Of a stretch of DNA of 64,000 nucleotides, positions 18,465 to 27,373 are shown piece after piece; within the stretch, counting starts at the first letter, position 1, and each line of letters opens with the position of its first letter. The notes under the pieces were generated by a model, which was given only the letters and a program-made list of their open reading frames with translations, was not told where the DNA came from and did no database searches. This stretch comes from Phragmitibacter flavus (GTDB taxonomy: Bacteria; Verrucomicrobiota; Verrucomicrobiia; Verrucomicrobiales; Verrucomicrobiaceae), in NCBI RefSeq assembly GCF_005780165.1, contig NZ_VAUV01000013.1:62001-126000 (forward strand), in the 5' to 3' direction. The position numbers and the translations under genes were made by a program.

Positions 18465-18998
18465 TCATTTGCCAGTGGATTTCTTCGCCGCCTTCTTCAC
18501 CGCCTTTTTGGCAGCCGCTTTCTTGGCTGCCACCTTTTTGGCTGGTGATTTCTTCGCCGCCGCCTTCTTCACGACAGCCGCCACTTTCTCTTTCGGCTTC
18601 TCAGGCTCCGCCTTTGCCAGCGGCCATTCGACCTGCGGCGCATCGCCCCACAACTCCTCCAGCGCATAAAAATCGCGACGATCCTTGTGAAAAATGTGCA
18701 CCATCACATCCCCGTAATGAAGAATGATCCACAAACTCTCGAAATTCTCATCCGCCGCCACCGGCTTCAGCGTCTGCTCCTCCCAAAAACGATCGCGCAA
18801 CTCATTGCGCACCGCCCGCAGGTGGGGCATCGAATTCGCCGTGCAAAGCACGTAATAATCGGTCACCGGGGAAATGCCGCGCATGTCCATGATGACAATG
18901 TCCTCGGCCTTCTTGTCTTCTGCATACGTGGCCGCCGCAAAGGCCATCAATTCTCCGTCAGTGATCGGAGATAACTCGGCTGATTTCTTTTTTGCCAT
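18465..18998 (-). CDS. rsfS: Ribosomal silencing factor RsfS with Lys/Ala-rich tail
   Basis: 177 residues from ATG 18998 (MAKKKSAEL); upstream codons in the frame do not look coding. Residues ~10-125 are the RsfS/Iojap domain (KAEDIVIMDMRGISPVTDYY, WIILHYGDVMVHIFHKDRRDFYALEELWG), which binds ribosomal protein L14 (uL14) and blocks subunit joining in slow growth. The last ~45 residues are an added Lys/Ala/Pro tail with AAKK and AKKS repeats, like bacterial histone H1-like tails. The usual protein ends at about the WGDAP point. The tail is probably nucleic-acid or rRNA binding, an inference. Confidence 0.9.
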   Translation of the reverse strand: MAKKKSAELSPITDGELMAFAAATYAEDKKAEDIVIMDMRGISPVTDYYVLCTANSMPHLRAVRNELRDRFWEEQTLKPVAADENFESLWIILHYGDVMVHIFHKDRRDFYALEELWGDAPQVEWPLAKAEPEKPKEKVAAVVKKAAAKKSPAKKVAAKKAAAKKAVKKAAKKSTGK

Positions 18999-19014
18999 AA
19001 ATAAATAGATTCCA

Positions 19015-20265
19015 TTAATACAACAGATAACGCTGACGTTTCGAGCGGAAACTGTTCTCAAATCCGCTCCACGACCCAACAATTCGCGCCGGAGACACCC
19101 CGCGCATCAAATCCCGACGCAACGAATCGCTGCCATACACCTTGTTGAACAGGCTGATTTGCGACGCCGACATCTTCCCCAGCACCGCTCCCCGCGACAG
19201 CCGGTTCAACTCTGCAATCATAAAAACATCCAGCGCCGTGATGTTCGCCGCCGCCCTCGGATTGATCCCCAACTTCACCCCGCCAAACCCGTTTCGCGAA
19301 TAAGGCGAAAACGACACCCCCGAAAATCCCAGTCTCTGACAATACGCCGTAAACGCCGCCGCATTCACCCCACGCCCACCTGCATAACCAAAGGGATTCT
19401 CCGTCCCGATCCCCACATCCACCGCCGCCGCGCCACCCAGCATCCCTGTCGCCACATAATAAATCGGCGAGTTCGCATGCGGAATGTTCGGCGAAGTCCG
19501 ATACCACTTCAACCCCGTGTCCGTCCACACCATGTTGCGATTCCAGCCATTCATCCGCACCACCCGGAAATTCGGACGCGCCGAGCACCAGCCCTCGCCA
19601 CTGATCATCATCGCCAGCTCCCCCGTCGTCATTCCGTGCACATACGGCACATTGATCTGACTCACAAAACTCTTCCACTTCGGCTCCACCGGCGGCCCCT
19701 CCACCCGCAACCCGCCCATCGGATTCGGCCGGTCCAGCACCACAAACTCCTTGCCCGTCTCCGCACACGCATCCATCGCCAGCGCCATCGTGCTGATATA
19801 GGTGTAGCTTCGCGACCCGATGTCCTGCAGATCAAAAAGCAGCACATCAATCCCCGCCAGCATCCTTGGCGTCGGCTTGCGCGTTGGACCATACAATGAC
19901 CAAACCGTCAATCCCGTCACCGCATCCCGTCGGTTGCTCACATGCACCCCCGCTTTGATCGTCCCGTCAATCCCATGTTCCGGCGCATACAACGCCGTCA
20001 AATTCACTCCCGACCTCTGCAACAGCACGCGGGTATGCACCCCCGTGCCCGACATGCTGGTCTGATTGCAAATCAACCCCACCCGTTTCCCACGCAACAA
20101 ATCAAACCGGTTCCCCGCCAGCACATCAATCCCCAACCGAAAAGGACCACCCTGAGATGCCCGCCCAGCGGTCGGAGCCATCGACGGCAATGATGGCAAA
20201 GCACAACCCGCCATCAACAGCGCACTTCCCAACATCAGAACTCGTCTCAACCAAACAAAAGGCAT
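19015..20265 (-). CDS. namZ: DUF1343 exo-beta-N-acetylmuramidase (NamZ family) lipoprotein
   Basis: 416 residues from ATG 20265, which gives a lipoprotein signal peptide (LMLGSALLMAGC, Cys 21). The DUF1343 domain, now known as exo-N-acetylmuramidase NamZ (GH171), shows GKRVGLICNQTSMSGTG, ALYAPEHGIDG, DVLLFDLQDIGSRSYTYIS, VVLDRPNPMGG and SPNIPHANSPIYYVATGML. Its expected role is peptidoglycan turnover. It precedes rsfS by 16 bases. Assigning the symbol rests on family only. Confidence 0.85.
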   Translation of the reverse strand: MPFVWLRRVLMLGSALLMAGCALPSLPSMAPTAGRASQGGPFRLGIDVLAGNRFDLLRGKRVGLICNQTSMSGTGVHTRVLLQRSGVNLTALYAPEHGIDGTIKAGVHVSNRRDAVTGLTVWSLYGPTRKPTPRMLAGIDVLLFDLQDIGSRSYTYISTMALAMDACAETGKEFVVLDRPNPMGGLRVEGPPVEPKWKSFVSQINVPYVHGMTTGELAMMISGEGWCSARPNFRVVRMNGWNRNMVWTDTGLKWYRTSPNIPHANSPIYYVATGMLGGAAAVDVGIGTENPFGYAGGRGVNAAAFTAYCQRLGFSGVSFSPYSRNGFGGVKLGINPRAAANITALDVFMIAELNRLSRGAVLGKMSASQISLFNKVYGSDSLRRDLMRGVSPARIVGSWSGFENSFRSKRQRYLLY

Positions 20266-20476
20266 ACACCCTTCATTCGATGAATCCCCCACACATTGCA
20301 ACCAGCGGATTCCATTGCTGAACGGAGAATCTCCTGCCCCCGTCAAGCTCAGGCAAGCCCCCTAGTTCGGCCTCAGGTGACCGCCAATCATCCCCATTCA
20401 CTCGATCCGTTCAGTGATGACCGGTCGCACGACGCGGTCCAATAAGCCACAAAAAAACTGCCAACCTAAATACACC

Positions 20477-20842
20477 ATGAAGCTCACCACCACCCTCCTC
20501 GCCCTTGCTCTCAGCACCGGCATCTCCCTCGCCCAAACCACCACCACCGAGGAAACCACAACCACCACTGATGGCGCTGGCGGCACCACCACCACAACTA
20601 CCACACAGACCTCTACCGGCACCCTTCACGAATACTCCCCCGGCAAAACCTTCATCGTGAAAGAAACCTCCGGCCCCATGAACTACCGCTACGGCCAATC
20701 CGTCACCTACGTGACCAAATCCGGCCAGACTCTCACCGAAGAACAAGTCCGCACCCGCGTTAAAGTCGGCGTTCCCGTCAGCGTTCAATACGCCACCGAG
20801 GGCGAAACTCGCGTCGTGAACCGCATCATCATTGCGGATTAA
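20477..20842 (+). CDS. Small secreted Thr-rich protein, unknown
   Basis: 121 residues from ATG 20477, which starts a clear signal peptide (MKLTTTLLALALSTGISLAQ). A low-complexity stretch of Thr, Glu and Gly follows, then an ordered-looking end (TLHEYSPGKTFIVKETSGP, YRYGQSVTYVTKSGQTL, RTRVKVGVPVSVQYATEG). It is divergent from namZ and closed by a terminator. The Thr runs recall the lipoprotein at 13033-13509. No family recognised. Confidence 0.75.
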   Translation: MKLTTTLLALALSTGISLAQTTTTEETTTTTDGAGGTTTTTTTQTSTGTLHEYSPGKTFIVKETSGPMNYRYGQSVTYVTKSGQTLTEEQVRTRVKVGVPVSVQYATEGETRVVNRIIIAD

Positions 20843-20875
20843 TCGACCCCTACCTTAATCGATCCCCCAACGAAA

Positions 20876-20912
20876 AACAGCGGCACCGGACCTTTGTCCG
20901 TGCCGCTGTTTT
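20876..20912. terminator. Bidirectional terminator
   Basis: CAGCGGCACCGGAC / GTCCGTGCCGCTG forms a 13-bp stem with one bulged base. It is flanked by AAAAA on the left and TTTTG on the right, so it can end both the Thr-rich gene (plus) and the isomerase-like gene (minus). Confidence 0.85.
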
Positions 20913-20935
20913 GTTAACGCGTTACTCGAAACTGA

Positions 20936-21961
20936 TCAGCTCCAACCATGCGCCTCGCGCACCTTGATCATCGCTGCGAGAATGGTGTTCCAGGTCTTCG
21001 CATCCTCCAAAACCGCATTCGGGAACATGCAACCATCCCAGCAAATGTGCTGAATGCCACGCTCCGCTGCATCCTTCAGCCAGTAGCCGGAGGCCGCCGT
21101 GATGTCCAGTTTGCCATTTGGATCATCCGCCACGCAATGGCGACCCGTGCGGTCGTGCGAACCCGTGCCATGCACCGATCCATCATTCTGTGCGACGTGG
21201 AAATCAATCGTCCAGGGACGCAAAGCATCGGTCATCGTCGTGTAAGCGGCGTCAAACTCCGCCTGTGAATAACCCGGCTGCAGCAACGCATCTTCCGGCG
21301 CGTTGTAGCCAAGCAGATACAAATAGGTATGCGCCAAGTCAGCCTGGAAGCCCACCGTCTTCGGCAGTCCGGTTGCCTCAAGCAGCTTCAGCATCGTTCT
21401 CCACGAATGCATCCCGCCCCAGCAAATTTCGCCTTCAGCCGCCAGACGCTCACCGTAGCTTTCGGCCACCGCACCCGCCTCACGGAAGGTCTCCGATGCA
21501 CGCTGCAAATTGCCTGCCTCGTCTTCTGCAAAAGCTCCCGGACCACCCGCCGTGTCAATACGGATCACCCCATACTTGCGCACGCCGTGCTCATTCAAAA
21601 TCTTGCCAATGCGGCAGGCCTTCTCGACCGCCAGCACAAATTTTTTGCGCTGCTCGGCATCACCAAACGCCGTATCGCCCACCGTGCCTGGCCAGATCGG
21701 CGCCACCAACGAACCCACATTCAACCCGTGACCCGCAATCTTGTCCGCCATGCTCTTGAGCTGATCGTCGGTTGCGTCAGGATCGGTGTGCGGATGAAAC
21801 AAAAACAAGTCCACCCCCTCAAATTTTTGACCATCCACCTCGGCGGCCACGGTCAATTCGAGCATGCGCTCCAGGCTGATCGGTGGATGATCCGTATCCG
21901 GTTCCTTGCCGACGAGACCAGGCCACATTGCGTTGTGCAGTTTAGGAAGAGTATTTGCCAT
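20936..21961 (-). CDS. Sugar phosphate isomerase/epimerase-like TIM barrel
   Basis: 341 residues from ATG 21961 ([19 protein letters not shown]). Matches the xylose isomerase-like TIM-barrel family (AP_endonuc_2): [62 protein letters not shown] and [16 protein letters not shown] supply the usual Glu/Asp/His metal-ligand positions. Substrate unknown. Preceded by a secreted protein gene on the same strand, 80 bases away. Confidence 0.8.
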   Translation of the reverse strand: MANTLPKLHNAMWPGLVGKEPDTDHPPISLERMLELTVAAEVDGQKFEGVDLFLFHPHTDPDATDDQLKSMADKIAGHGLNVGSLVAPIWPGTVGDTAFGDAEQRKKFVLAVEKACRIGKILNEHGVRKYGVIRIDTAGGPGAFAEDEAGNLQRASETFREAGAVAESYGERLAAEGEICWGGMHSWRTMLKLLEATGLPKTVGFQADLAHTYLYLLGYNAPEDALLQPGYSQAEFDAAYTTMTDALRPWTIDFHVAQNDGSVHGTGSHDRTGRHCVADDPNGKLDITAASGYWLKDAAERGIQHICWDGCMFPNAVLEDAKTWNTILAAMIKVREAHGWS

Positions 21962-22041
21962 GATGTAATGGAATTGGGTTTCGAATTCGAGCAACGAGCA
22001 TAAAGAGCCGCCCGCGAAAAGCACGCTTAAAATTCAAATCA

Positions 22042-22938
22042 CTAACGCAGCGTGATCTTGCTCACATGGATCACCAAATTCTGCGTCCCCGCCCCCGGTT
22101 GCGCTGTCGGTTTCCACTCAAAAACCTCAATTGCCGGACGCTTCTCCTCGCCCGTCAGCACCAGCGCACTGACCCTCACCACCCGTTCAGCATCGGCCGG
22201 AGCTCCCGGCGGCAACGGCACCTCCTTCAAATCCAGCACCAGCGGATTCACCCCGTCGCGCAATCCTCCAATGATGATGTGCTCCTCCGCATTGTCCGTC
22301 ACCGACGCCACATCAAAGCCGTTCACCACCGCCCTCGTTTCATAACCAAACGAAGCCACCTGCAACACCCCGATCCGGTCCGGCTTCGGACAAGGTTTCG
22401 CCACCGGTGGCACCACTCCCGTCGGCAACAAATCTGGATCGCTCAACAACCCCGGCTTCCCGCCCCCTTTCAGCACCGCCCGCACATCTGGCTGCGGCTC
22501 CAGATTGATCAAGCTCGTTGTATCAAACTTCCAGCCCGAAGCCTCCCTCACAAACCTCAAAAACAACAAGTTCTCCGGAATCTCCGCCGCGTCCGCGATC
22601 CCCAGGTCCACCTTGCCAAAATACACCAGCGACGCCGTCTCGCCGTTTTGCTGCACCTCAACAAATCGCAGAGGTGCCGTCTCTGGTGGTTTCATCGGCA
22701 CCGCAAAAAGCGCCGCAGGAAAAGGCTGCTGCTGACTCACAATCAAATTGCGAATCGACATCTGCCGGTGCGCCGCCGTGGTCTGCTGCCATCCAGAAAA
22801 GTTCTTCGTCGCCATCGCTTCGCGCCAGGCCGAATAAGACCGGTCAAGCTCCCTCCTCAGCGCATGAACATCTGCCCGCACCGGAACCGCAGCAGCCACC
22901 ATCAACAACAGCAAAAATAAACCATTCGCAAACCTCAT
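22042..22938 (-). CDS. Secreted protein of unknown function
   Basis: 298 residues with a signal peptide (MRFANGLFLLLLMVAAAVPVRA). The N-terminal half has helical ELDRSYSAWREAMATKNFSGW and RQMSIRNLIVSQQQPFP, then a beta-rich part (VDLGIADAAEIPENLLFLRFV). The C-terminal ~90 residues (IGVLQVASFGYETRAVVNGF, EHIIIGGLRDGVNPLVLDL) look like a beta-sandwich. No known family recognised. Likely exported to the periplasm. Confidence 0.7.
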   Translation of the reverse strand: MRFANGLFLLLLMVAAAVPVRADVHALRRELDRSYSAWREAMATKNFSGWQQTTAAHRQMSIRNLIVSQQQPFPAALFAVPMKPPETAPLRFVEVQQNGETASLVYFGKVDLGIADAAEIPENLLFLRFVREASGWKFDTTSLINLEPQPDVRAVLKGGGKPGLLSDPDLLPTGVVPPVAKPCPKPDRIGVLQVASFGYETRAVVNGFDVASVTDNAEEHIIIGGLRDGVNPLVLDLKEVPLPPGAPADAERVVRVSALVLTGEEKRPAIEVFEWKPTAQPGAGTQNLVIHVSKITLR

Positions 22939-22997
22939 GAGGCCTCCACCCTAAAACCTCCCGAGCTTCAGGAAAAGCCAAAACTCACATTTGGACT

Positions 22998-23014
22998 GCG
23001 GTGCTACGCACCGC
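22998..23014. repeat. REP-like hairpin
   Basis: GCGGTGC-TAC-GCACCGC is a 7-3-7 hairpin in the gap between the secreted protein and the PQQ-propeller gene. It has the same geometry as the other short hairpins in the window but a different sequence. Confidence 0.5.
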
Positions 23015-23073
23015 TTTCGCCGGAGCCCAACGTCTACCCCTGCCCACCCTCCTTGACAGTCAACCCACACCCC

Positions 23074-24333
23074 TCAGCCCTTCACCTTCGCCTTCTTCCC
23101 AAACACCTTCAACTCCTCCCCGGATCTCACATAAATCCTTCCCTCCTCCAATGCCGGCGTCGCATTGATCGCCTCCCCCAACTCACTCACCTCCAGCACC
23201 TCAAAAACCTTCCCCGCCTTCAGCACCAGCACCTCACCCCGCTGCGAACAACAATAGATCTTCCCATCCGCCGCCACCGGACTCGAGAAAAACTTCGTGC
23301 TGCTCCCGCCCTTGCCCGTCAGCCGTTCCTCATAAATCTGCTCCCCCGTGGCAAAATCCACACACTTAAAAATTCCCCCGTCCCCCAACAGATACATCAA
23401 CCCATCCACCACCAACGGCGTCGGCACATAGGGAATCCCCGCCGTCAGCTTATACCCCTCAACCGGCTTGTCCCCGCCCGCCGAAAAATCCAGCAGCGCA
23501 CTCTCCTTGCCGCCCCCACCCGACCCCATCGTCCCAAACAACCGTTTCCCGTCAAAACCAAACGATCCCACACTGCGCTGCTTATACCCCGGATTGTGCT
23601 GCCAGTTCATCTTGCCCGACACCACATCCACTCCAAAAAATCCATTGGCCTCATTCGCCATCATCACCTCGCGTCCCTTCGACGTCTCACGCACCACCGG
23701 CGTGCTGTAAGTGTTTTTCGAAGTCTCCACCGGCAACTTCCACTTTGTCTCCCCCGTCTTCGCATCCAATCCGAGAATGACATTCTCCGGACCCTGAAAC
23801 TCACACCTCACCACCATCACCCCGTCCACCACCAAGGCCGAACTGCCCGACCCATGCTCGTGCACATAAGCCGACAAATTTTCCCGTCTCCACAACAGCT
23901 TCCCTTCATGATTCAGGGCCAGCGCCTCCACCGTCTCCCCATTCGTCCAGTTCACAAACACCCCCGCCTCATTCACAAACGGCGTCGACGAAGCGAAAGT
24001 ATTAAAATGATGCTGTTTGTGTTCTTTATAGGGCAGCTCATACGACCAAAGCAGACTTCCATCCAAAGCATCCAGGCACTTCACCAACCGTTTTGAATCC
24101 GACGCCTCTGCGGTCAGATACACCTTCCCCTCCCACAACACCGGCGACGACCACCCTTTGCCGACCGACGCACTCCAGGCAAGCGTCCCATCATCCAGCT
24201 TCACCGGCACATCCTTCACCTCCGCCACCCCCGACCCGTTCGGACCGCGAAATCTCGACCACTCCTCAGCATTCAGTCCTCCCGCCGTCAGCGTTCCCAT
24301 CAACAATCCCAAGAGCAGTCGGTCAAAATTCAT
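23074..24333 (-). CDS. Exported PQQ-like beta-propeller repeat protein
   Basis: 419 residues from ATG 24333, which gives a signal peptide (RLLLGLLMGTLTAGGLNA); an ATG 13 codons upstream would add an Arg/Lys-rich stretch and has its AAGG directly touching it. Repeated WD/PQQ blades are visible: WSRFRGPNGSGVAEV, LAWSASVGKGWSSPVLWEG, LKCLDALDGSLLWSYE-like, and ILGLDAKTGETKWKLP. This BamB/PQQ-like family is abundant in planctomycetes and verrucomicrobia; its role is unclear. It diverges from the cytochrome gene at 24434. Confidence 0.82.
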   Translation of the reverse strand: MNFDRLLLGLLMGTLTAGGLNAEEWSRFRGPNGSGVAEVKDVPVKLDDGTLAWSASVGKGWSSPVLWEGKVYLTAEASDSKRLVKCLDALDGSLLWSYELPYKEHKQHHFNTFASSTPFVNEAGVFVNWTNGETVEALALNHEGKLLWRRENLSAYVHEHGSGSSALVVDGVMVVRCEFQGPENVILGLDAKTGETKWKLPVETSKNTYSTPVVRETSKGREVMMANEANGFFGVDVVSGKMNWQHNPGYKQRSVGSFGFDGKRLFGTMGSGGGGKESALLDFSAGGDKPVEGYKLTAGIPYVPTPLVVDGLMYLLGDGGIFKCVDFATGEQIYEERLTGKGGSSTKFFSSPVAADGKIYCCSQRGEVLVLKAGKVFEVLEVSELGEAINATPALEEGRIYVRSGEELKVFGKKAKVKG

Positions 24334-24433
24334 GCGCCGAATCAAACGTCTCTTTTTCCGCCGTCTTATCATCCTTTCATATCAACCACCGCAAAGTTTG
24401 ACAGACCCCCTCCCCATCTGCTGTTTTCTCCTC

Positions 24434-27187
24434 ATGCGTCGTGCTGCTATCGCCCTCCTCCTTTCTGCCACCTTCATCTCCTGCGCCCCCGCCAAGGACG
24501 ACCTCAAAGCCAAAGTCGACACCACTCCCTGGATCGAACCCGACTTCCCCTTCTTCTCCTCCGTTCTCGACGCCCGCCACCTCGGCGAACCCCACGCCAA
24601 AAACAATCTCACCCCGCGCGGCATCATCCTCAACCTCGGCCACAACCTCTGGGCTTGTTTTGACACCGACCTCCTCCGCATCGCCTGCATCTGGCAGTCC
24701 GAAGAAGGAAAGCCCCCCACCACCCTCAACGCCCTCGCCCCCGGCTCCTATCAAATCGCCGGACAAAAAACCAAAGACGGCCAGGAACACCTCCCCGTCC
24801 CCCAAGGCAAAATCCTCCTCACCAACGGCATCTACCCCGGCTGGCAGGTGCTCCAATCCGAAACCGACACTCCCACCTTCACCGACCCCCGCCCCGCGCC
24901 CTTCACTCCAGAAGAAATCGGCCGCGGCCCTTTATCTAGTCAAAATGGCAAGCTCACGGCCCTACGCTACGATTCGAAGGGTGTTTCGTTCACCATTAGT
25001 CTGGCCGGTATTGATATCGATATTGATGCAGCGCCAAGAAAAACTGACTTAGTCCCGGGTATCACCACTCTTTTTACAATTGCCCCTCATGAAAAATCGT
25101 TAGCGCTGGTTCTCGGGAAAATACCCAACCTGCTAAGCCCAGATCTGAGTGACTCGGTGTTTCTTCTAGGCAACACCTCTCCAGATGATAATTCTACTCT
25201 AGCTTTATCGGTTGGCACGGATTCTCCCGAAGGAACTACTCTTGAAAAAGCTGTCCTAAAATGTGCGCCAGACGGCACTTATTATGTCTTCGTTCCTCCT
25301 TCCACTGCCACCCAGCATGTCTTGTTGGAGTTGATTGCCTTACACAGCAAACCAGACCATCCTGCCAAGTCTAACTCTAAACAAAAAGACCCTTTCAGCG
25401 CAGCCCCCCTTTGGTCCACCCCAAGCCCCCTCACCACCACCGCCACCCTCGCCCCATCCTCCGACGCCGCCTACGTCACCGACTCCATCCCCCTCCCCAA
25501 CGACAACCCTTGGCACCGCAAAGTCCGCCTCGCCGACCTCACCTTCCTGGACAACAACGGCAACGCCGCCGGCGTCACCTTCGACGGCGACATCTGGCTC
25601 ATCTCCGGCCTCAAAGGCGACCTCAAAGACGTCACCTGGAAACGCTACACCTCCGGCCTCCACGAACCCATGTCCATCGTCGCCCGCGACAAAGACCTCT
25701 TCGTCTTCGACCGCAACGGCATCTGGAAAATCCTCGATCAAAACGGCGACGGCGAAGCCGACACCCACGAAATGTTCTGCAACCTCTTCACCCAAACCGC
25801 CGAAACCCGCGAGTTCCCCAACAGCATGAAACTCGGCCCCGATGGCGCCCTCTACCTTGCCAAAGGCGGCCAGCAAGGCACCACCATCGGCAAAGACAAC
25901 GGCAGCGTCCTTCGAATTGCCCCCGACGGCAAATCCTACACCACCATCGCCCACGGCCTGCGCCAGCCCTTCATCGGCGTCCACCCCAAAACCGGACTTG
26001 TCACCGCCAGCGACCAGCAAGGCAACTACGTCCCCTCCACCCCCTTCCACATCCTCAAGGACAACCAATACTACGGCTTTCTCAGCGACCTCCTCCCCGA
26101 AGAAAAATACCCCGCCCCCATCGCCGAACCGCTCGCCTGGATCCCCCATCCGGTCAATCCCTCCGGTGCCTCCCAGGTCTGGCTCACCGGAGCCAACATG
26201 GGCCCTCTCAACGACGAATGCATCCACATCGGCTACAATCGACCCGAACTCTTCCGCGTCCTCCTCGATGATCCCGCCAACCCTACCCGCGCCACCGTCG
26301 TCCCCTTCAGCCGCGACCTCGACCTCCCGCCTCTCAACGGCATCGTCAACCCCGCCGACGGCCAGCTCTACATCACCGGCTTTCAAGTCTGGGGCACCAC
26401 CGCCAAACCCATCAGCGGCCTCGCACGCATCCGTTACACTGGCAAACCCCGACTTCTCCTCAAAGACCTTAGCCCCACCGACAAAGGCGTCCTCCTTCGT
26501 TTCAATCTTCCTCTCGACCCCACCACCGCCGCCGACCTCGCCAGCTACAGCATCGAACGCTGGAACTATCAGCGCACCCCAAAATACGGCTCCCCCCACC
26601 TCAAGCTCGACGGCACCCCCGGCCAGGAATGGATGCAACCCAGCAGCGCCTACCTCTCCACCGACAAACTTAGCCTCTTCCTCGGCATCCCCGACATGAA
26701 ACCCGTCATGCAAATGCGCGTCGGCTGGGGCATCAAAGGGGCCGACGGACTCCCCGCCCAAAACAGCGCCTACTTCACCCCCGCCAAACTCCAACCCTTC
26801 GACCCTATCAAGGAAAACTTCGGCGACATCCAAATCGATCTCACCCCCAAACAACCCGTCGCCGCCGTCACCGAAGAAAAACCCACCCTCGAACAAGGCA
26901 AACGCCTCGCTGAAATGACCGGTTGCATCGCCTGTCACAGCATCGACGGCAGTGTCGTCGGAAAAGTCGGCCCCAGCTGGAAAGGCCTGTATGGCAGCGA
27001 ACGCCTCCTCAAAGACGGCAAAACCAAAGTCAAAGCCGACGCCCCCTATCTCCACGAATCCATCATCGACCCCAACGCCAAAGTCATCAAAGGCTACGAA
27101 AAATTCGACGCCGGCATGCCCATCTACAACGGCATCCTCACCGAATCCCAAATCCAGTCCCTCATCCTCTACATCAAATCCCTGTGA
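24434..27187 (+). CDS. Secreted beta-propeller/cytochrome c protein (DUF6797-like N-terminus)
   Basis: 917 residues from ATG 24434 with a signal peptide (MRRAAIALLLSATFISCAPA; the Cys may be a lipobox). The N-terminal ~300 residues resemble DUF6797 (RGIILNLGHNLWACFDTDLL). A propeller follows (GLHEPMSIVARDKDLFVFD, FPNSMKLGPDGALYLAKGG). The C-terminal mono-haem cytochrome c domain has MTGCIACHSIDGSVVGKVGPSW (two parts of one CxxCH region), with likely distal Met in FDAGMPIYNG. Predicted periplasmic electron transfer linked to carbohydrate or alcohol oxidation, not proven. Codons ~165-322 (about 24930-25400) are AT-richer and use different codons from both flanks. The stop TGA is part of a REP-like element. 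Confidence 0.82.
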   Translation: MRRAAIALLLSATFISCAPAKDDLKAKVDTTPWIEPDFPFFSSVLDARHLGEPHAKNNLTPRGIILNLGHNLWACFDTDLLRIACIWQSEEGKPPTTLNALAPGSYQIAGQKTKDGQEHLPVPQGKILLTNGIYPGWQVLQSETDTPTFTDPRPAPFTPEEIGRGPLSSQNGKLTALRYDSKGVSFTISLAGIDIDIDAAPRKTDLVPGITTLFTIAPHEKSLALVLGKIPNLLSPDLSDSVFLLGNTSPDDNSTLALSVGTDSPEGTTLEKAVLKCAPDGTYYVFVPPSTATQHVLLELIALHSKPDHPAKSNSKQKDPFSAAPLWSTPSPLTTTATLAPSSDAAYVTDSIPLPNDNPWHRKVRLADLTFLDNNGNAAGVTFDGDIWLISGLKGDLKDVTWKRYTSGLHEPMSIVARDKDLFVFDRNGIWKILDQNGDGEADTHEMFCNLFTQTAETREFPNSMKLGPDGALYLAKGGQQGTTIGKDNGSVLRIAPDGKSYTTIAHGLRQPFIGVHPKTGLVTASDQQGNYVPSTPFHILKDNQYYGFLSDLLPEEKYPAPIAEPLAWIPHPVNPSGASQVWLTGANMGPLNDECIHIGYNRPELFRVLLDDPANPTRATVVPFSRDLDLPPLNGIVNPADGQLYITGFQVWGTTAKPISGLARIRYTGKPRLLLKDLSPTDKGVLLRFNLPLDPTTAADLASYSIERWNYQRTPKYGSPHLKLDGTPGQEWMQPSSAYLSTDKLSLFLGIPDMKPVMQMRVGWGIKGADGLPAQNSAYFTPAKLQPFDPIKENFGDIQIDLTPKQPVAAVTEEKPTLEQGKRLAEMTGCIACHSIDGSVVGKVGPSWKGLYGSERLLKDGKTKVKADAPYLHESIIDPNAKVIKGYEKFDAGMPIYNGILTESQIQSLILYIKSL

Positions 27188-27230
27188 CACAGGCTTGCAG
27201 CCTGTGGGTGTGACAGGCATTTTGCCTGTC
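27185..27230 (+). repeat. Twin-hairpin REP-like element, copy A
   Basis: After TGACA, two hairpins follow: CACAGGCT-TGC-AGCCTGTG and, five bases on, GACAGGCA-TTT-TGCCTGTC. Both are 8-bp perfect stems with 3-base loops. The element supplies the TGA stop of the cytochrome gene. It is nearly identical to copy B inside uvrA (41245-41290) and related to copy C (42853-42898). Confidence 0.9.
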
Positions 27231-27313
27231 TCGCCGCACTCCACGTCAACAATCCTCCCCACCGCCAACCTTCCCTCCTACCCTCTTCCCACCGGCCGCG
27301 CCCCCTTGCCCAC

Positions 27314-27369
27314 TCCCGACTTCCGACTTCCGACTTCCGACTTCCGACCTCCGACCTCCGACTTCCCAC
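27314..27369. repeat. Seven-base tandem array (TTCCGAC)
   Basis: Eight consecutive 7-base units: TCCCGAC, four TTCCGAC, two CTCCGAC and TTCCCAC. The array ends four bases before the ATG of the Gfo/Idh gene, leaving no room for a Shine-Dalgarno sequence. Confidence 0.9.
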
Positions 27370-27373
27370 CACC

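Noticed and set aside
25340-27268. 642-codon open frame on the minus strand
   Set aside because: Antisense to the cytochrome gene, with low-complexity Gly/Val/Asp composition and no motif.
27314-27369. Tandem array considered as CRISPR
   Set aside because: Units are 7 bases with no spacers and no cas genes nearby.
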